A stretch of 64,000 bases of DNA from assembly GCA_934718155.1 (NCBI GenBank), contig CAKUZF010000009.1, forward strand, positions 1 through 64,000, read 5' to 3'. The notes beneath the pieces were generated by a model, which made no database searches, was not told where the DNA came from, and saw nothing but the letters and a program-made list of their open reading frames with translations. Every line of letters begins with the position of its first letter. Within the stretch, counting starts at the first letter, position 1. A program made the translations under genes and the position numbers. Source of the stretch: an uncultured Parabacteroides sp. (lineage in GTDB: Bacteria; Bacteroidota; Bacteroidia; Bacteroidales; Tannerellaceae). Shown piece after piece: positions 61,501 to 64,000 of this stretch.

Positions 61501-63091
61501 CCTCTCTAAAATCCTTTCTGAATCCCGATTTCTTACCTCGTTTATCAAACGGACGCTTGTTGTCGCGCTTGTAGTCGGCTCCTCCTCGCTTGTCGCGCTT
61601 ACGGTCGCCAAACTCACGCTTGCGGTCTCTGTCGCCAAAGCTCTTCTTACGATCGCCAAACGACTTCTCCTCTTCGTTGCGATAGCGCATCTTAGCGGGG
61701 CGTCCTTCGCCTCTTCTTCGGAAGTCTTCGCGTCCCTCCTGATCCTCACGTTGGCGGCGACGACCCGGCATAGCGGCTTCACGCTCCTCTTCGTTCTCGC
61801 TGTGGGCGGCTAAGAAGCGGCGCTCAGGGCGATCCATTCGGCGGGTAAAGTCGGGGCGCTCATCACGGTTGAAAGCTCTCTCTTTATTGAAACGGCGCTC
61901 GCCTCGATCGGTGTCGCTCTTCTCGCCACGCTCGTTGAGTGCACGTTTATAGTCTTTGTTCTTGCCGTCGAACATCTCATAACAACGGAACTCGCACTCC
62001 AAGGAGCCGTTCATCAACTTCATCTTCTCGCTCGGACGGAGACCGATCTTATCGAAGCACTCCTCCTTGTAGCTGATGATCCATGCCTTGTATCCGCTGA
62101 ACACGTGTTTCAATCGCTCGCCTATGATAGCATAGAGACCTAACAGGTCGTGCGAAGAGATACGCTCGCCATAGGGAGGATTCATCACCAAGATGCCCGG
62201 TTTCGGAGCCTCTGTGTATTGCTGGAAGGGCATCGTCTTCAACGATATATATTTGCCCATGCCTGCTCCTCGCACATTCTCCATCGCGATGTCGATGGCT
62301 TGCTGAGAGATGTCCGACCCGTAGCACATGAAATCGAAGCTACGCTCTTGGCTATCGTCGTTGTAGATGCGATTGAACAATTCCTCATCATAATCGACCC
62401 ACTTTTGGAAAGCGAACTCCTTGCGATAGACTCCCGGAGCAATGTTGAGTGCGATCAAGGCGGCCTCGATCAGCAGCGTGCCTGAGCCACACATGGGATC
62501 GATAAAGTTCGACTCGCCTTTCCAGCCCGTCTTCATGATCATACCGGCTGCCAAAACCTCGTTCAGCGGAGCCTCGGTTTGCTCCGCACGATAGCCACGC
62601 TTGTGCAATGACTCACCCGAGCTATCGATTGAGAGGGTACAATCGTTGTGAGAGATATGAATGTTTATATACAGGTCGGGGTTGCTGATGCGAACAGATG
62701 GGCGCTTATTGAACTTCTCGATGAAATAGTCTACAATCGCATCCTTCGTGCGATAAGCTACAAACTTAGAGTGATTGAAATCCTCGGAATAGATAACAGA
62801 ATCGATGGCGAAGGTCTTGTCGAGCGACAGATACTTCTCCCATTCGATCTTTTTCACCTCTTTATAGACGGTGTCGGCATCTTTGGCCTTGAAATGATAG
62901 ATAGGCTTCAAGATACGAAGAGCCGTGCGGCAATGGAAATTCGCCTTGTAAAGCAATTCTTTGTCTCCTGTGAAAGATACCATGCGGCGGCCTATTTGTA
63001 AGTCGTTGGCACCCAAGGCTAATAACTCTCCGGCCAAGATCTCTTCCAATCCGTATAGCGTCTTAGCCACCATTTCAAATGTCTCGTTCAT
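61487..63091 (-). CDS. THUMP-domain 23S rRNA (guanine-N2) methyltransferase, RlmL N-like
   Basis: A 534-residue enzyme starting MNETFEMVAKTLYGLEEIL at 63091. A longer frame begins upstream of the promoter box and is discarded. A ferredoxin-like/THUMP RNA-binding region (about 1-160) precedes the SAM-dependent Rossmann fold ('PMCGSGTLLIEAALIALN'; catalytic 'LVMNPPYGERI'). The methylation target is likely m2G2445 of 23S rRNA, as for RlmL. From about residue 400 it carries a tail of about 130 residues rich in Arg, Lys, Asp and Gly, with repeated 'FGDRKK' and 'RDKR' blocks, not part of the usual fold and probably RNA-binding. It heads the leftward five-gene operon. Confidence 0.92.
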   Translation of the reverse strand: MNETFEMVAKTLYGLEEILAGELLALGANDLQIGRRMVSFTGDKELLYKANFHCRTALRILKPIYHFKAKDADTVYKEVKKIEWEKYLSLDKTFAIDSVIYSEDFNHSKFVAYRTKDAIVDYFIEKFNKRPSVRISNPDLYINIHISHNDCTLSIDSSGESLHKRGYRAEQTEAPLNEVLAAGMIMKTGWKGESNFIDPMCGSGTLLIEAALIALNIAPGVYRKEFAFQKWVDYDEELFNRIYNDDSQERSFDFMCYGSDISQQAIDIAMENVRGAGMGKYISLKTMPFQQYTEAPKPGILVMNPPYGERISSHDLLGLYAIIGERLKHVFSGYKAWIISYKEECFDKIGLRPSEKMKLMNGSLECEFRCYEMFDGKNKDYKRALNERGEKSDTDRGERRFNKERAFNRDERPDFTRRMDRPERRFLAAHSENEEEREAAMPGRRRQREDQEGREDFRRRGEGRPAKMRYRNEEEKSFGDRKKSFGDRDRKREFGDRKRDKRGGADYKRDNKRPFDKRGKKSGFRKDFREDDED

Positions 63092-63136
63092 TTTTACTGT
63101 ATGAATAATGAATACTATATAATTCTTTTCTAAGGG

Positions 63137-63144
63137 CAAAAGTA
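63137..63144 (-). promoter_or_regulatory. -7 box of methyltransferase operon
   Basis: Minus-strand TACTTTTG followed by CCC, 45 bp upstream of the start at 63091, leading a five-gene transcript down to 56546. Confidence 0.5.
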
Positions 63145-63292
63145 GTATTTTCTTTGCGAATGAACAGCGCAGAAATGGCATGAACTTTGAAAAATACCCA
63201 AATAGTCTTTACTGGCCCAACAAAACAGACCCATTGCTCGTTATATGGATGAAAGGTTCATAAGAACCCTTAGTAATAAACAAAAGAAGATT

Positions 63293-63499
63293 ATGATGAA
63301 TTTGGAGCATATTAAGACGAATAGTCGCATGGTATATCAGGTAATACGCCGGGCATATAGTTGCACTTTCAACGAGTTGCAGCGTTTGACACACTTAGGA
63401 AACACGGAGCTCTGTTTGGCGCTTGCGCAGCTGTTGCAAGACAGCAAGATTGAGCAGGGAAAGAACCAGCAGGGCGTGTATTACCAATTGGCGACGTAA
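63293..63499 (+). CDS. Small winged-helix DNA-binding protein
   Basis: A 68-residue protein from MMNLEHIKTNSRMVYQVI (63293; 63296 also possible). A purine-rich AAGAAGA lies just upstream as a possible ribosome site. A longer reading from 63245 adds 16 residues without any recognisable content. Three helices and a wing ('ACTFNELQRL'-like recognition helix region, then 'KIEQGKNQQGVYYQLAT') match the short winged-helix proteins seen in Bacteroidales. It probably binds DNA, perhaps as a dimer; targets unknown. It ends at a bidirectional terminator. Confidence 0.78.
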   Translation: MMNLEHIKTNSRMVYQVIRRAYSCTFNELQRLTHLGNTELCLALAQLLQDSKIEQGKNQQGVYYQLAT

Positions 63500-63518
63500 G
63501 GCATAGCCGAGCAGATCG

Positions 63519-63560
63519 AAGAAGGGCGCATCGTTGAATCGAACGATGCGCCCTTCTTTA
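63519..63560. terminator. Bidirectional terminator
   Basis: A perfect 17-bp inverted repeat (63519-63535 with 63542-63558, core GGGCGCATCGTT) between two convergent genes. A T-run lies on one side and an A-rich start on the other. Confidence 0.85.
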
Positions 63561-63572
63561 TGCCGTGAGGTT

Positions 63573-64000
63573 TTACTCTTCGGTGATGACCGAGAATTCG
63601 GCGATGCCTGGCAGGTTATGTCGGCCGGTGATGTAGCTGAGGGCTACGAGCCGGATCTGTCGTCCTTTCGTAGGCGTGCAGTTTACGATTTGCTCAATCG
63701 GATTGGCCTTGATGTTGGAAAACTCACCTTCTGCCATTTTCTTCCCATCGACAAAGAATTGATAATGGGTGATATGGCCGGTCGCATCGCGGCCCTGGTT
63801 GGGTGTGTAGCGGAAGCCCTTGATGGTCTTCGCTTCGTTCAGCTCGACAATCAGTTCTGGCTTGTTCTTGGGCAAGGAGAGCGTCGTGTGGCCATTGCCG
63901 TCGAAGATAACCGTGTTGTTCCCCTCTCGCGGAGCACGAACTTGGTAGCAGGAGGCGGGGATGTCTAACTCAGAGGTGGCTACCGGACTACTCTTGTCGA
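63573..64000 (-). CDS. Partial protein ending in F5/8-type C (discoidin) domain
   Basis: Only the C-terminal part of about 142 residues is in the window; the frame is open through the right edge on the minus strand. The visible part has the pattern of an F5/8C carbohydrate-binding domain: 'NNTVIFDGNGHTTLSLPK', 'IVELNEAKTIKGFRYTPNQ', 'ITHYQFFVDGKKMAEGEF' and 'IRLVALSYITGRHNLPGIAE'. Such domains usually end secreted glycoside hydrolases such as alpha-L-fucosidases or hexosaminidases in Bacteroidetes. The catalytic part must lie beyond position 64000, so the enzyme class is inference. Confidence 0.75.
   Translation of the reverse strand, partial: DKSSPVATSELDIPASCYQVRAPREGNNTVIFDGNGHTTLSLPKNKPELIVELNEAKTIKGFRYTPNQGRDATGHITHYQFFVDGKKMAEGEFSNIKANPIEQIVNCTPTKGRQIRLVALSYITGRHNLPGIAEFSVITEE

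Overview
The window is a stretch of chromosome from a member of the Bacteroidales, most likely from the Tannerellaceae/Porphyromonadaceae side of the order. Several things point there. There is a SusC/SusD pair. Many genes are preceded by the Bacteroidetes promoter form TTG-N19-TAnnTTTG. Lipoboxes are followed by acidic residues. There are M28, M16 and S9 peptidases and type IX secretion (T9SS)-like C-terminal domains. Genus and species cannot be fixed from the sequence alone.

Layout. 0.3-9 kb: a small lipoprotein, then a leftward housekeeping run (lptG-like permease, ribBA, aspartate aminotransferase, carB). 9-9.8 kb: a CAT-anticodon tRNA, its terminator and a degenerate tandem array with a 22-bp period. 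9.8-17.4 kb: hexapeptide acetyltransferase, PepSY-like lipoprotein, M16 and M28 peptidases, a sugar-phosphate isomerase/kinase pair and a DEAD-box helicase. 17.6-25 kb: a probable peptide-utilisation locus (SusC, SusD, M28 and S9 hydrolases). 25-28 kb: ribosomal genes rplM-rpsI-rpsB-tsf. 28-35 kb: outer-membrane barrel, a CTD-only secreted protein, RNase Z, a candidate small RNA, a second inverted copy of the 22-bp array, a third M28 peptidase, murF and a ribokinase-family kinase.

35-49 kb is the accessory and most rearranged part; all its genes run leftward. It holds a TonB-dependent receptor and two mosaic paralogues of a membrane-spanning TPR/HTH regulator. The first follows an intact AAA-like/PD-(D/E)XK ATPase. 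The second follows a 33-codon in-frame deletion scar of the same ATPase. Next come four 6-bladed beta-propeller lipoproteins, led by a small coiled-coil/HTH regulator. A decayed second copy of that regulator-propeller cassette is fused to a truncated LanC-like gene. This looks like a signalling and peptide-export locus that has been duplicated and then partly deleted.

49-64 kb: MFS transporter, a probably abundant TPR lipoprotein, a T9SS-type serine protease, class I fumarase, then a five-gene leftward operon (THUMP rRNA methyltransferase, DPP-IV-like peptidase, purD, a polytopic membrane protein, YqaA/DedA-like protein). A small winged-helix protein and the 3' end of a gene carrying an F5/8-type (discoidin) domain run to the right edge.

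The most unusual signal is the 22-bp-phased repeat element. It occurs as two collinear copies in opposite orientation (9.36-9.60 kb and 30.52-30.75 kb). A third array with a different core but the same period lies at 40.6 kb.
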